Origin: Chloroflexota bacterium
GTDB taxonomy: Bacteria; Chloroflexota; UBA11872
DNA: 64,000 bases
Direction of reading: 5' to 3'
Assembly (NCBI GenBank): GCA_022824495.1
Contig: JAJDZU010000009.1
Span: 1-64,000, forward strand
This document shows positions 24,406-33,848 of this stretch, piece by piece. The notes beneath the pieces are model-generated. The model was given only the letters and a program-made list of their open reading frames with translations. It did not search any database and was not told the DNA's origin. The number at the start of each line of letters is the position of its first letter. Position 1 is the first letter of the stretch. Both the position numbers and the translations under genes were made by a program.

Positions 24406-24669
24406 ATGCCCACCTTCCCGCCGCGCCTTCCCCTTCCGCCCACCCCGCATCAGCTGGCTCGACGCCTGCGCTCCGCGGCCTTCCGCCCGATCCGAGCCGC
24501 CGTACACCGTCTTTCGGCTGGCGCGCTTCGCCTCACCCGCCGAGTACGCCGCCGCCTTCTTGCCCTCCGCCCGATTCAGCTCGCGGTCGAGCGCCCGTCA
24601 ATCGTGGTGGTCGTCGTGCGCACTGGGTGGACCTCATGGCATTTCTGGCGGCTCCCAGACCGCCCGTGA
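24406..24669 (+). CDS. Small Arg-rich hypothetical ORF
   Basis: 87 codons from ATG 24406, with GGAG eight bases upstream, placed just after the plus-direction promoter. The product is rich in Arg/Pro with a VVVVV stretch and resembles nothing I know. High-GC DNA gives such ORFs by chance, and overlapping frames are also open. It is reported mainly because of the promoter. Confidence 0.25.
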   Translation: MPTFPPRLPLPPTPHQLARRLRSAAFRPIRAAVHRLSAGALRLTRRVRRRLLALRPIQLAVERPSIVVVVVRTGWTSWHFWRLPDRP

Positions 24670-25031
24670 TCGCCCTCCTGCGGCTCGCACTGACCTTCGG
24701 TTCGCTTCTTGCACGCCGCCTGCCCGTCGGGACAGGCGGCTGGCCGCGACTGTCGAGCCTTATCCCGCCCGCCCATCGACGACGCCACGATGAAGTGGCC
24801 CCGTCGAACCACAGCCCTCGCCCCGGTCCATTCCATCGACCCGCTTCACCCGGTGGCGCACCCGCGAAACGGAGAAGCCGGGGCCAACCCCACGCTCCTG
24901 GAACTCGGCGCAAAACCACCCCGCCGCCCCTCAAGAGTTTTTTAGAAAAAACTCTTACCGCGCGCGAGACCCCCACCGCCCATGTACCCTCACCCCCAGG
25001 TCGACCGTCACCCCCGAAAGTCGGTCCTGAC
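24670..25031. other. Gene-free stretch with an AT-rich hairpin
   Basis: No convincing gene. At 24933-24956 AAGAGTTTTTT and AAAAAACTCTT form an 11-bp perfect palindrome around AG, 76 bases before the aminotransferase start. It may be a terminator for leftward or rightward transcription or a dispersed element. Confidence 0.5.
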
Positions 25032-26360
25032 ATGCCAGCCCTCGCCCTCACCGGCGGTGCCCCCGTCCGCACCCAACCCTTCCCCGCCTGGCCCGTCTTC
25101 CCCGAGCCCGACATCGCCGCCCTCGCCGCCCGCCTCCGCGCCGGCGACCATTCCGACGACGACCCCGTCATCCAGTTCGAGCAAGCCTTCGCCGCCGCCC
25201 ACGGCGCCCGCTACGGCATCGGCGTCAACAGCGGCACCAGCGCCCTCGAACTCGCCCTCCAGGCCCTCCGCCTTGAGCGCGGCGCCGAAGTCATCGTCTC
25301 CCCAATCACCTTCTTCGCCAGCGTCTCCGCCATCCTCAACGCCGGCCTCGTCCCCATCTTTGCCGACATCGACCCCGACACCTACAACATCGCCCCCGCA
25401 GCAATCCAGGCAGCCGTCACCCCCCGCACCGCCGCCATCATGACCGTCCACTTCGGCGGCGTCAGCTGCGACATGCAACCCATCCTTGCCATCGCTAAGC
25501 GCCACAACCTCGCGATCGTCGAGGACGTCTCCCACGCTCACGGCGCCACCTGGAACCACCGCGGCCTCGGCTCCATCGGCGACGCCGGCTGCTTCAGCTG
25601 CGGCAGCGGCAAAAACCTCTCCGCCGGCGGCGGCGGCGTCCTGATCACCAACGACCCGCTCATCCACGAACGCGCCAGCGGCTATGGCGAACTCAACCAC
25701 CCCCGCCGCCAGCGCCGACGCGAACTCACCGGCGCCCACGAGACCCGTCCCGCCACCGACGAGTTCTTCCCCTTTTCGTCTGGCAATCGCCGCCTCCACC
25801 CCGTCCACGCCGTCCTCGGCCTGCCCCAACTCCAGCGCCTCGACGAGCAAACCGCCCGCCGCGACGCCAACGGCCGCTACCTCGCCGCCCTTCTAGACGA
25901 CCTCGAAGGTGTCACCCCCCGCCGCCAGGACCCCTTCGCCACCCGCGCCGCCAACCACCTCTTCGTCCTGCGCTACCACGCCCAGGCCTTCGGCGGCCTC
26001 TCCCGCGAGGTCTTCGTCAAAGCCCTCAACGCCGAGGGCATCCCCTGCCAGACCGAATACCACCGCCCCATGCACCAGGCGGACCTGTTCACCGACCCCG
26101 ACGGCGAACTCACCCGCGTCTGGCCCCGCGCCAACGCCGCCCCCGACGTCAACTACGCCGCCATGAAGTGCCCCAACGCCGAACGCGCCTGCGCCCAGGA
26201 AATGGTCACTCTCCCCACCCGCGTAACCCTCGACACCCGCGACGGCATGGACCAGATCCTCACCGCAATCGAGAAGATCCAATCCCACCAATCCGAACTC
26301 GCCTCCTACGTCCCTGATTCCCCTTCGGAGCAATCGCAGTGGTCGATCTCCGGCCGGTAG
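25032..26360 (+). CDS. DegT/DnrJ/EryC1/StrS-family PLP aminotransferase
   Basis: 442 aa from ATG 25032. The frame is open upstream but over non-coding-looking DNA. The fold-type I pattern is clear: NSGTSALELALQAL, ADIDPDTYNI, VHFGGVSCDM, VEDVSHAHGA and the PLP lysine in SGKNLSAGGGG near residue 193. Members transfer amino groups to keto-sugars for antibiotics or surface glycans, and some act as dehydratases or on scyllo-inosose (established for the family). There is no sugar-nucleotide gene next to it, so the substrate is unknown. Almost every codon ends in C, far more than in the operons to the right. Confidence 0.88.
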   Translation: MPALALTGGAPVRTQPFPAWPVFPEPDIAALAARLRAGDHSDDDPVIQFEQAFAAAHGARYGIGVNSGTSALELALQALRLERGAEVIVSPITFFASVSAILNAGLVPIFADIDPDTYNIAPAAIQAAVTPRTAAIMTVHFGGVSCDMQPILAIAKRHNLAIVEDVSHAHGATWNHRGLGSIGDAGCFSCGSGKNLSAGGGGVLITNDPLIHERASGYGELNHPRRQRRRELTGAHETRPATDEFFPFSSGNRRLHPVHAVLGLPQLQRLDEQTARRDANGRYLAALLDDLEGVTPRRQDPFATRAANHLFVLRYHAQAFGGLSREVFVKALNAEGIPCQTEYHRPMHQADLFTDPDGELTRVWPRANAAPDVNYAAMKCPNAERACAQEMVTLPTRVTLDTRDGMDQILTAIEKIQSHQSELASYVPDSPSEQSQWSISGR

Positions 26361-26472
26361 TGACAGCCGTGAATTGCCCGCTCATATCGACCGCCGCCGA
26401 CCGCAGTGCTAGCCTGATTCGACTCCGAATGATGACGGGTTTGCAGATCCGGCAACGCGGGGAGAGACGGCC

Positions 26473-27621
26473 ATGAGCTACCGGCCGCTGGCTGACGTTC
26501 GCAAAGACCTTCGGGTCCAGTGGTACCGCTGCCCCATCGAGGGCGCCAGGCTGCGCGAACTCTCCCGCCGCAGCGACCTCCAGGGCTGGTTCCAGGCCGG
26601 CGGTCACCTGGCGCTCTTTCTCACGACCGGCGCCATTACCTACTTCTTCTGGCTGCAACAGATCTGGGTCGGCGTTGTCATCGGGCTCTTCTTCCACGGA
26701 ACCGTGGGCTCGTTCTTGCGCGGTGTCGCGAGTCACGAGCTTGTCCACGGCTCGGTCTTCCGAAGCAAGTTTCTGAACAAGTTCTTCTTGTACTTCTTCG
26801 GTCTCGTGGGCTGGTTTGATTCCTTCGACTACGCCAGCAGCCACACCTATCACCACCGCTACACCCTGCACCCCGAGGGCGACCGCGAGGTTCTGCTTCC
26901 CCTCAAACCGACCGTCGGCAAGACTTTCCTGCTCCAGATATGCACCATCAACCTCTGGACGCAGAAGGGCCGTACCTTCGGCCGCGCCGGCGGCCTCATC
27001 CCCACCATCATCGCCACGGTCCGATCGGCCTTTTCGACGCCCGGCTCGCCGGATACGTCCAAGTCGGAGTGGTGGAACGCCTTGAACTACGACCAGCCGG
27101 AACAGTACCGCCGCTCGCTCTGGTGGTCGCGCGCGCAGTTGACCTACCACGCAACCGTCTGGGTGGTATCGATCCTGACCGGCCAATGGATCTGGATCTT
27201 CCTGGTGAGCATCTTTCCCTTCATCGCCAATCTGGCTTCCTACCTGGTCAGCATGCCCCAGCACTGCGGCCTGCGAGACAACGTCCCCGACTTCCGAAAA
27301 TGCGTGCGCTCGAACACTCTGATTCCGATCCTCGAATTCCTCTACTGGCGCATGAACTGGCACCTGGAGCACCACATGTACGCCGGCGTCCCCTGCTACA
27401 ACCTCAAGAAGCTCTACCACGAAGTCGCCCACGACATGCCGGAACCGCGCACCCTCCGCAGCGCCTGGCGCGAGATGCTGGACACCTGGAACCGCCAGCA
27501 AACCGACCCCGACTATCAGTACGACACCCCGCTGCCCGCCACCGCGCAGCGCATCCGCGAGGATGAATCCACCGCGCTGGAGAGCTCGATCGGAGACCTC
27601 GCGCCGAAGGGTCTGAGATAG
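26473..27621 (+). CDS. Membrane fatty-acid desaturase, copy 1
   Basis: 382 aa, with GGGGAGAG before the ATG. The three His boxes of the FA_desaturase family are present: HELVHG near 88, HTYHHRYT near 123 and WHLEHHMY near 296, with paired hydrophobic segments between them. They bind a di-iron centre that inserts a double bond or hydroxyl into a lipid chain (established). The exact substrate is not clear. The next gene is a close paralogue (roughly three quarters identical by eye), so this is a recent tandem duplication. The conserved MPQHCGLRDNVPDFRKCVRS stretch is unusual and shared by both. Confidence 0.88.
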   Translation: MSYRPLADVRKDLRVQWYRCPIEGARLRELSRRSDLQGWFQAGGHLALFLTTGAITYFFWLQQIWVGVVIGLFFHGTVGSFLRGVASHELVHGSVFRSKFLNKFFLYFFGLVGWFDSFDYASSHTYHHRYTLHPEGDREVLLPLKPTVGKTFLLQICTINLWTQKGRTFGRAGGLIPTIIATVRSAFSTPGSPDTSKSEWWNALNYDQPEQYRRSLWWSRAQLTYHATVWVVSILTGQWIWIFLVSIFPFIANLASYLVSMPQHCGLRDNVPDFRKCVRSNTLIPILEFLYWRMNWHLEHHMYAGVPCYNLKKLYHEVAHDMPEPRTLRSAWREMLDTWNRQQTDPDYQYDTPLPATAQRIREDESTALESSIGDLAPKGLR

Positions 27622-27673
27622 CTATGCAAGGCACGATGAATCCCCTGGTTCAAAGGCCCTGGGAGGAGAAGCC

Positions 27674-28819
27674 ATGAGCTACCGGCCGCTTGACGAAGTA
27701 CGCAAAGATCTCCGCGTCGAGTGGTATCGCTGCCCGATCGACGGCGCCAGGCTGCGTGAGCTTTCCCGTCGCAGCGACTTGCAGGGCTGGTATCAAGCAG
27801 GCGGTCACCTGGCCCTATTCCTGATGACCGGCGCTCTCACCTACTTCTTTTGGCTACAGCAGATCTGGGTAGGCGTTGTCGTTGGCCTGTTCCTCCACGG
27901 AACGGTCGGGACCTTCTTCCGGGGCGTCGCCCCCCACGAACTGGCCCATGGCTCCGTCTTCCGGACCAAGATCCTCAACAAGATCTTCCTCTACCTGTTC
28001 AGTCTGCTCAGCTGGTGGGAGGTCTTCGACTACGCCAGCAGCCATACCTACCACCACCGCTACACGCTGCACCCCGAGGGCGATCGCGAGGTCCTGCTTC
28101 CAATCAAACCCACGACCGGCAAGACCTTCCTGCTTCAGATGTTCACGTTCAACATCTGGACACAGCGCGGACGCACGCTCGGCGGTAAAGGCCTTATCCC
28201 AACGATCTTCTTCACGATTCGGTCGGCCATCGGGACGCCGGGCAAGTCGGATCCCACCAAGGCGGAGTGGCTGAACTCGCTGCACGCCGATCAGCCCGAC
28301 CAGCACCGGCGCTCCATCTGGTGGGCGCGCGCGCAGCTGACCTTCCACGCGGCCGTCATCGTCTTTGCCATTGTTTCCGGCCAGTGGATCTGGCCCTTCC
28401 TGCTCACGTTCGTCTCGTTCACCGCGGGCTGGGCGGCCTACTTCTGCGGATTGCCCCAGCACTGTGGCCTGCGGGACAACGTCCCCGACTTCCGCAAATG
28501 CGTTCGCTCGAACACGCTGATTCCGATTCTCGAGTTCCTCTACTGGCGGATGAACTGGCACCTGGAACACCACATGTACGCCGGCGTCCCTTGCTACAAC
28601 CTCAAGAAGCTGCACCAGGAAGTCGCCCACGACATGCCGGTGCCTCGCACCCTGCGCAGCGCCTGGCGCGAGATGCTGGACACCTGGGAACGCCAGCAAA
28701 CCGACCCCGATTACCAGTACGACACCCCCCTGCCATCCACCGCCAGCCGCGTCCGCCTCGGGGATACCGACGAACTCGAAAGCTCAATAGGCGACCTGGC
28801 GCCCAAAGGTCTCCAATAG
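27674..28819 (+). CDS. Membrane fatty-acid desaturase, copy 2
   Basis: 381 aa with a strong GGAGGAG site. All three His boxes are retained (HELAHG, HTYHHRYT, WHLEHHMY), so both copies should be active. The differences from copy 1 cluster in the central membrane loops and in the first box (L/A change), which could alter the substrate. It sits 52 bases after copy 1 and 4 bases before the START-like gene, suggesting one operon. Confidence 0.88.
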   Translation: MSYRPLDEVRKDLRVEWYRCPIDGARLRELSRRSDLQGWYQAGGHLALFLMTGALTYFFWLQQIWVGVVVGLFLHGTVGTFFRGVAPHELAHGSVFRTKILNKIFLYLFSLLSWWEVFDYASSHTYHHRYTLHPEGDREVLLPIKPTTGKTFLLQMFTFNIWTQRGRTLGGKGLIPTIFFTIRSAIGTPGKSDPTKAEWLNSLHADQPDQHRRSIWWARAQLTFHAAVIVFAIVSGQWIWPFLLTFVSFTAGWAAYFCGLPQHCGLRDNVPDFRKCVRSNTLIPILEFLYWRMNWHLEHHMYAGVPCYNLKKLHQEVAHDMPVPRTLRSAWREMLDTWERQQTDPDYQYDTPLPSTASRVRLGDTDELESSIGDLAPKGLQ

Positions 28820-28823
28820 CCCG

Positions 28824-29291
28824 TTGCCCGTCCACGTCGGCCCTTCCGGCCGCCGTTCGGTCTCCGTCGAAGTCCAGGTTCCCGGCCCACCCGACCGGGT
28901 CTGGTCCGCCATCGCCACCCCCGAAGGAATCTCGTCCTGGTTCGTACCCACATCCTTCGCCCTAAACCCCAACGGAACACCCAACCACATCACCTTCACC
29001 TTCACCCCAAACCACACCGACTCCGTCACCATCACCACCTGGCAACCGCCCCACCGCTTTGTCGTCCAGAGCCCCGACTTCATCCCCAACGGCCCACCCG
29101 TCACCACCGAATGGACTGTAGAGGACCTTTGTGACGGAACATGCGTTGTCCGGGTCGAGCACCAACTAGTCGCCGACACCGATGAGTGGGACGCTTACCT
29201 CGAAGGTGCCGAGTCTGGCTGGCCAGCCTTCTTCAGGAACCTCAAAACACTGTTGATGCTGAACCAGCGGCTCCCTGGCTCGCCCGCCTAG
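28824..29291 (+). CDS. SRPBCC/AHSA1-type (START-like) protein
   Basis: 155 aa from a TTG at 28824, four bases after the desaturase stop. It has the helix-grip pattern VQVPGPPDRVWSAIATPEGISSWFVPT, a central strand series and a C-terminal ESGWPAFFRNLKTLL helix. Such proteins have a hydrophobic pocket for lipids or other ligands (family knowledge). Its position after two desaturases suggests lipid handling (inference). The start codon is uncertain. Confidence 0.75.
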   Translation: MPVHVGPSGRRSVSVEVQVPGPPDRVWSAIATPEGISSWFVPTSFALNPNGTPNHITFTFTPNHTDSVTITTWQPPHRFVVQSPDFIPNGPPVTTEWTVEDLCDGTCVVRVEHQLVADTDEWDAYLEGAESGWPAFFRNLKTLLMLNQRLPGSPA

Positions 29292-30616
29292 CTACCGAAT
29301 GTCTTTTGACTGCGAATCCCGCGTTGAAACGCGAGGTACTCGTTCTTGCTCATCGGCGCTTCCCACGAGGCCAGAACTGACTGCGCTTGATCGGCATCGC
29401 CGCGCAAGAGATCAATGGCAGTCATTGCCAACGTCTTCCCCGGGCTCAGATACGCCGCGTCCGGGTCGGCAATTGCCCAGTCCGCGCCGTGGCCGCTTCC
29501 TGACGCTCCCGTCATCGAGGGCTGGATCGTTGGCATGAGATGGCTCACATCGCCCGTATCAGTGCAGGATCCGCTGTGGCCTCGGTATCCCACGCATTCC
29601 TCGCCAAATATCTGCTCAACGTTGGGAATCACGACATCCGCGAGTCCAGGATCATTTCGTAGCGGCAGATACCCGGGGAGCGTATCGACGACAGCATGTG
29701 CGCCAAACGCCAGGGCACCGCTGTGGATACATCGGTCAACCAGTGACCCCGCTTCTTGTATTGCCTCGGCCGTCTTGCCGCGGACGTTCATCTCAAGCAC
29801 GACCTCGGAGGGCACGACATTCACGAGGTCACCGCCGCGCGTGACGATGTGGTGGACACGTACTCCGTCGTCTTCGCGGAAAGTCTCACGCTGAGCGTCG
29901 ATCGCATCCATTGCCAGCGTGGCCGCCTTGAGTGCATTGACCCCATCCCAGGGATTGCCGACGTGGGCGGCTTTGCCGTTGAAGGAAACTGTCTTGGCAA
30001 TTAGCCCGTTGAGTGATTCCCAAAGCTCCACCGGCATTTCGCCATGCTTGGGCGCGCTGGTGTGGATCATCATTGCCAGGTCCACGTCATCAAACTCGCC
30101 CAGCCGGATGAGCTCGGGCTTGCCTCCGATGAACTCAATGGCGCCTTCGTCAATGAGTTGACGCCGGTAGGAGAGTTCTACGAATTCCTCCGCCGGCACG
30201 GCGAAGAACACGATCCGGCCCGACAGTTCGGACAGGATCCGGTCGTCGGTCAGCGCTACTGCCGCAGCTACTAGGCCCGCGATCTGCGCATTGTGGCCGC
30301 AGGCGTGGGCGGCGTGGGAGTCTGGGTTGGCGTGGGGGTGGCCAGGAACCACGATGGCGTCCAATTCACCCATCAGGCAAAACGTTGGGCCGGGCCGCCC
30401 GGTGTCCAGGGTAGCTTTTGCCCCGGTGACCGCCAGCCCCGCGCGAAACGGCAAGCCTAGCCGTCTGAACCACTGCTGCACGCGTTCGGACGTCGCATGC
30501 TCTTTGAAGCCGAGTTCCGGCTCGTGCAGGATCTGGTTGCCGAGCGCGAAGAGCGAATCGCGCTCAGCCTCGACACGTTCGTCCACGATCTGCTTCAGCC
30601 GGTCGAATTCGTTCAC
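29288..30616 (-). CDS. M20-family amidohydrolase (AbgB/aminoacylase-like)
   Basis: 442 aa. The metal-site motifs ACGHNAQIAG, the catalytic EE in VPAEEFVE and SGSGHGADWAI near the end match M20D amidohydrolases such as AbgB. They remove acyl or aminobenzoyl groups from amino acids in the cytoplasm (established). It is the last gene of the minus-strand sugar operon, 80 bases after a Gfo/Idh/MocA gene, so its substrate may be an N-acylated amino sugar or conjugate taken up by the transporter (inference). It overlaps the end of the convergent START-like gene by four bases. Confidence 0.85.
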   Translation of the reverse strand: MNEFDRLKQIVDERVEAERDSLFALGNQILHEPELGFKEHATSERVQQWFRRLGLPFRAGLAVTGAKATLDTGRPGPTFCLMGELDAIVVPGHPHANPDSHAAHACGHNAQIAGLVAAAVALTDDRILSELSGRIVFFAVPAEEFVELSYRRQLIDEGAIEFIGGKPELIRLGEFDDVDLAMMIHTSAPKHGEMPVELWESLNGLIAKTVSFNGKAAHVGNPWDGVNALKAATLAMDAIDAQRETFREDDGVRVHHIVTRGGDLVNVVPSEVVLEMNVRGKTAEAIQEAGSLVDRCIHSGALAFGAHAVVDTLPGYLPLRNDPGLADVVIPNVEQIFGEECVGYRGHSGSCTDTGDVSHLMPTIQPSMTGASGSGHGADWAIADPDAAYLSPGKTLAMTAIDLLRGDADQAQSVLASWEAPMSKNEYLAFQRGIRSQKTFGS

Positions 30617-30695
30617 AGTTGCCTCGCTTCATCTGAATGGGCGTCGTGGTTATTGGGGAATGCCGGTCGGCGATCCAAGCCCGGTTGTCGTTGAC

Positions 30696-31754
30696 TCATG
30701 GGCCACCTACAGGCTGGGTCTGCCGCGACTCGGCGGCGGCCCGTACGGCAGCCGTGAATTCAAGTACACGTGCGCCGGCTTCCGGCTCACAGGGTGTCGG
30801 CGCTTCGCCGCGAGCAGCGTCAATGAAGGCGTCGGCCAGCAGCGCATAGACGTCCACGGTCGCACCGTTATAGAAATCCATGGCCCAGTCGCGGCTCTCC
30901 GGTATGGGCGGCTTCGTGGCGTGGCAGGTCACTGTTGGAGAGCCGATGGCAAGCGGCTCGGTGGACAGCCAGCCCTCACTTCCGTACACCGAAATCGTCC
31001 CGAGCCCGGGGTGCTCGGGCAGGTCGTACCCGGTCAACAACGTTCCGTACCCGCCCCCGCTCAGCCGGAACGACACGGCATTCGTGTCATCCACGTCGAA
31101 CGATTCGCCATGCACCTTGCCTGCGAACGCCGAGACTTCGGTGAACTCCTGGCCGGTCACCCATCGAATCAGGTCGACCGTGTGGCAGCCGAGAAAGTTG
31201 AGCCAGCCTCCACCTCGTTCTCTGGAGAACAGCCAGCCGCCGCCGAATGTCTGCCAGCCTCTCACGAGCCGGTCTCGGGCGACGAACACGGCATTCACCG
31301 CCCACACGTCGCCGATTAGCCCGCTCCGAATAAGGTCCGCGACGTAGCGGATATGCGGCGCCATGCGGTTCGACAATGCGCAGACGAACTGCAGATCACG
31401 TGTGCGCGCCGTCGCCGCAAGCTCAGCCAGGTCCGTCGCGGCCACCGCCCCGGGCTTTTCATACAGCACGTGGGATCCGGCTTCCAAGGCGACGCCGCAC
31501 GCGTGCGGAGACCGTCGCGGTTCGAGCGTGATGAAGGTGGCCTCAGGTTGCGTCGCCTCAAATAGCCTCGCTGGTGACGAAAACACGGCGGAGAGTCGGT
31601 CGCCAAACGCCGCGCGCGCTTCGGCCTCCGTCTCTCCGGTCGGATCGCTTAGGTAGACGCGCCCTATGTCGTCGCGGTCGGCAAGCCGACTAATCCATCC
31701 AGCCACGTGCCACGCCGTTGGCTCAACGACGAGAGCGACGTCAAGCGGCGTCAT
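30696..31754 (-). CDS. Gfo/Idh/MocA-family oxidoreductase A
   Basis: 352 aa. It has a weak N-terminal Rossmann segment (VALVVEPTAWHVAGWISRLADR) rather than the usual GxGxxG, then LYEKPGAVAATDLAEL with the family EKP lysine, and a C-terminal sheet (GGGWLNFLGCHTVDLIRWVTG) holding the catalytic His. It probably oxidises a sugar or polyol with NAD(P) (inference). Its start overlaps the stop of oxidoreductase B by four bases. The two are paralogues and may act in sequence. It resembles the gene at 44955-46043 (FLGCHTVDL versus FLGCHYLDL). Confidence 0.82.
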   Translation of the reverse strand: MTPLDVALVVEPTAWHVAGWISRLADRDDIGRVYLSDPTGETEAEARAAFGDRLSAVFSSPARLFEATQPEATFITLEPRRSPHACGVALEAGSHVLYEKPGAVAATDLAELAATARTRDLQFVCALSNRMAPHIRYVADLIRSGLIGDVWAVNAVFVARDRLVRGWQTFGGGWLFSRERGGGWLNFLGCHTVDLIRWVTGQEFTEVSAFAGKVHGESFDVDDTNAVSFRLSGGGYGTLLTGYDLPEHPGLGTISVYGSEGWLSTEPLAIGSPTVTCHATKPPIPESRDWAMDFYNGATVDVYALLADAFIDAARGEAPTPCEPEAGARVLEFTAAVRAAAESRQTQPVGGP

Positions 31755-32920
31755 GCTTCAGCCCAACCGCCCACGGGGTCTCGGCCGGCATCGCGCTGCC
31801 AACGAACGAGCGGGTGGCCGCGATATTCCAGGGGAAGTCTCACCCGACGACCCGTGACATGCGACTCCCAGGCAGAGAACACCATTTCCTGAGCCGCCCT
31901 ACCGTGCTCACCACTTGACGCGTGGTCGCGATCCTCTCGAACAGCATTCGTCATTTCGGCATACATGCTCGCCAGTGGACGGAGCAGGGCTTCGCGGAAA
32001 TCGATGGGTCGTCCGTCGGCCCCGAATTCCTCGGCCGGAACGGGTACCCGTTCATAGCCGTGGCCCAGGGCTGGCGTCATGTACGGGCCCCGGAACCTCC
32101 AGAGCGAGTAGGGCGTTTCACCGCGGATGAGTACCTGACCTTCCGTGCCAATCAGATCAATGCCGGAGCCGAGACCCTTGAACGGAAGGTGGGGCCACTG
32201 GCCCAGAAGCGCACGCACAATCACCCCATTTGCCGCCCCGAAGCGGATGTCCGCGCGATCGCCAAGCAGGGGGCCTTCCTCACGCTGATCCGGCCGGCCC
32301 TCGTCGCTGCTGAGGTGGACGTCGTCCAGGTCGGCCAGCCGTCCGCCTGCCATGAAGTCGGCCGAGCACCACTCGACGTCGCCGCAGAAAATTCTCGCCC
32401 AATCGAAGAAGTGCGTTCCTACCTCCATGAGTTCGTACGCGGCTGTCCTACCGCTGGTGAAGCGGATCTCAATTGCCACGAGTTCCCCAAAGCCCCAAGC
32501 GTTCTCCATCAGACTTTTGGCAACGTCGTTGTACGGACTCACTCGTCGCTGGTGATTGATCGCCAGCTTTACTCCGGCCTTCCGGCACGCCTCGACCATG
32601 CGATCACAGTCGCTCAACGTCAGTGCCATGGGCTTCTCGCACAGTACGTGGACGCCTGACTCGGCGGCCTCAAGCGTTGGCTCAACGTGATGCGGCCCCT
32701 GGGTTGCGACTATTGCCATGTCCAGACCGGCACGACGGCACATCTCCCTACAGCCGGCGTACGTTTCCAAGGGTCCATAGCGCGAACTGAACGCCTGGGC
32801 GGCCTGCGGACGAATGTCGGCCACCGCTACAAGCTCTGTTTCGTCAGCTAGGCGTAGAGCGTCGGCATGATTGCCGGCCATCTGTCCGCAGCCCACGATG
32901 CCGACTCGAAGTGGCGCCAT
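31751..32920 (-). CDS. Gfo/Idh/MocA-family oxidoreductase B
   Basis: 389 aa with a canonical Rossmann start GIVGCGQMAGNHADAL, then LCEKPMALTLSDCDRMV with the EKP lysine and VGTHFFDWARIF as the C-domain His segment. NAD(P)-dependent sugar or inositol dehydrogenase family (established); substrate unknown. It follows the permease gene by four bases and overlaps oxidoreductase A, so it is firmly inside the sugar-uptake operon. Confidence 0.88.
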   Translation of the reverse strand: MAPLRVGIVGCGQMAGNHADALRLADETELVAVADIRPQAAQAFSSRYGPLETYAGCREMCRRAGLDMAIVATQGPHHVEPTLEAAESGVHVLCEKPMALTLSDCDRMVEACRKAGVKLAINHQRRVSPYNDVAKSLMENAWGFGELVAIEIRFTSGRTAAYELMEVGTHFFDWARIFCGDVEWCSADFMAGGRLADLDDVHLSSDEGRPDQREEGPLLGDRADIRFGAANGVIVRALLGQWPHLPFKGLGSGIDLIGTEGQVLIRGETPYSLWRFRGPYMTPALGHGYERVPVPAEEFGADGRPIDFREALLRPLASMYAEMTNAVREDRDHASSGEHGRAAQEMVFSAWESHVTGRRVRLPLEYRGHPLVRWQRDAGRDPVGGWAEA

Positions 32921-32924
32921 ACTG

Positions 32925-33848
32925 CTACCCTTTAATCCCAGTCAACGCAACACCTCTGATGAAGGTGCGCTGCGTGAAGAAGAACACAATCACAATTGGA
33001 AGCATGGCTGCCGTTGATGCCGCCATCATAAGTTCCCAAAACGTGCCGCTATATTGCGACACAAAGAACCGCAGCCCGAGGGCGACGGTGAAGTTCTCCA
33101 TTGAACTCAGGTAGATCAGCGGATCGAGAAACTCATTCCAATGCCCGATGAACGCAAACAAAGCGACCGTGGCAATTGCCGGTTTCGAGAGCGGTACAGC
33201 GATTTGCCAAAAGATCCGGAATGAACTCGCGCCATCAATTCTTGCCGCCTCATCCAATTCCAGGGGCAGCGTCAGAAAGAACTGGCGAAGTAGGAACACC
33301 GAGAAGGCGCTCCCAAAGAGGCTGGGGACAATCAGTGGAAGGAGGGTGTCAATCCAACCGATGCTACGGAACAGTAAGAATGTAGGAAGAAGTGTGACGT
33401 GCTTGGGAAGCATCATTGTCGCTAGTACGAGGAGGAACAAAAAGCCACGTCCCCGAAATCGGAATCGAGCAAACCCAAACGCGACGAGAGCTGAACTAAG
33501 CGTGAGTCCGATCGTGGCCGTAAACGTGACAATTGCGGTATTAGCGAAGAACCTACCAAACGGAAGGGAGTTCCAGAAGTCCGGGTAGTTCTCCAAATGG
33601 ACCGGCCAGGGGACAATGATCGCCGGTACGGAAAAGATATCCTGAGGTCGCATCAACGAGGAGCGAACCATCCACAGAAACGGAACCACAAAGAACGCAC
33701 TTCCGACGAGGATGACCGCGTATATGAAGGCATATTGAATAAAACTAAAAATACGGTAGTGTTTTCGACGTATCCGAACAGGACCCGGCTCTCTTCTGGG
33801 CTCGGATCGGACAGCTCCGAGATTCGAGGGACGCGCCTGGACGCTCAA
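32925..33848 (-). CDS. Sugar ABC transporter permease, MalG type
   Basis: 307 aa if translation starts at the TTG at 33848, which overlaps the upstream permease stop (TTGA). The frame is open further but only inside that gene. Six hydrophobic segments are visible, beginning FIQYAFIYAVILVGSAFFVVPFLW at about residue 30-50. The EAA loop reads EAARIDGASSFRIFWQIAVPLSKPAI. It forms the inner-membrane channel with the MalF-type partner. No ATPase gene is in this operon, so a shared MsmX/MalK-type ATPase elsewhere is likely (inference). Confidence 0.85.
   Translation of the reverse strand: MSVQARPSNLGAVRSEPRREPGPVRIRRKHYRIFSFIQYAFIYAVILVGSAFFVVPFLWMVRSSLMRPQDIFSVPAIIVPWPVHLENYPDFWNSLPFGRFFANTAIVTFTATIGLTLSSALVAFGFARFRFRGRGFLFLLVLATMMLPKHVTLLPTFLLFRSIGWIDTLLPLIVPSLFGSAFSVFLLRQFFLTLPLELDEAARIDGASSFRIFWQIAVPLSKPAIATVALFAFIGHWNEFLDPLIYLSSMENFTVALGLRFFVSQYSGTFWELMMAASTAAMLPIVIVFFFTQRTFIRGVALTGIKG

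Noticed and set aside
24627-25031. N-terminal extension of the DegT-type aminotransferase
   Set aside because: Low-complexity Arg/Pro sequence and a hairpin in the DNA; the family alignment begins at ATG 25032.
25008-25850. Minus-strand Gly/Ala/Asp-rich frame
   Set aside because: Artefact of C-ending codons in the aminotransferase on the other strand.
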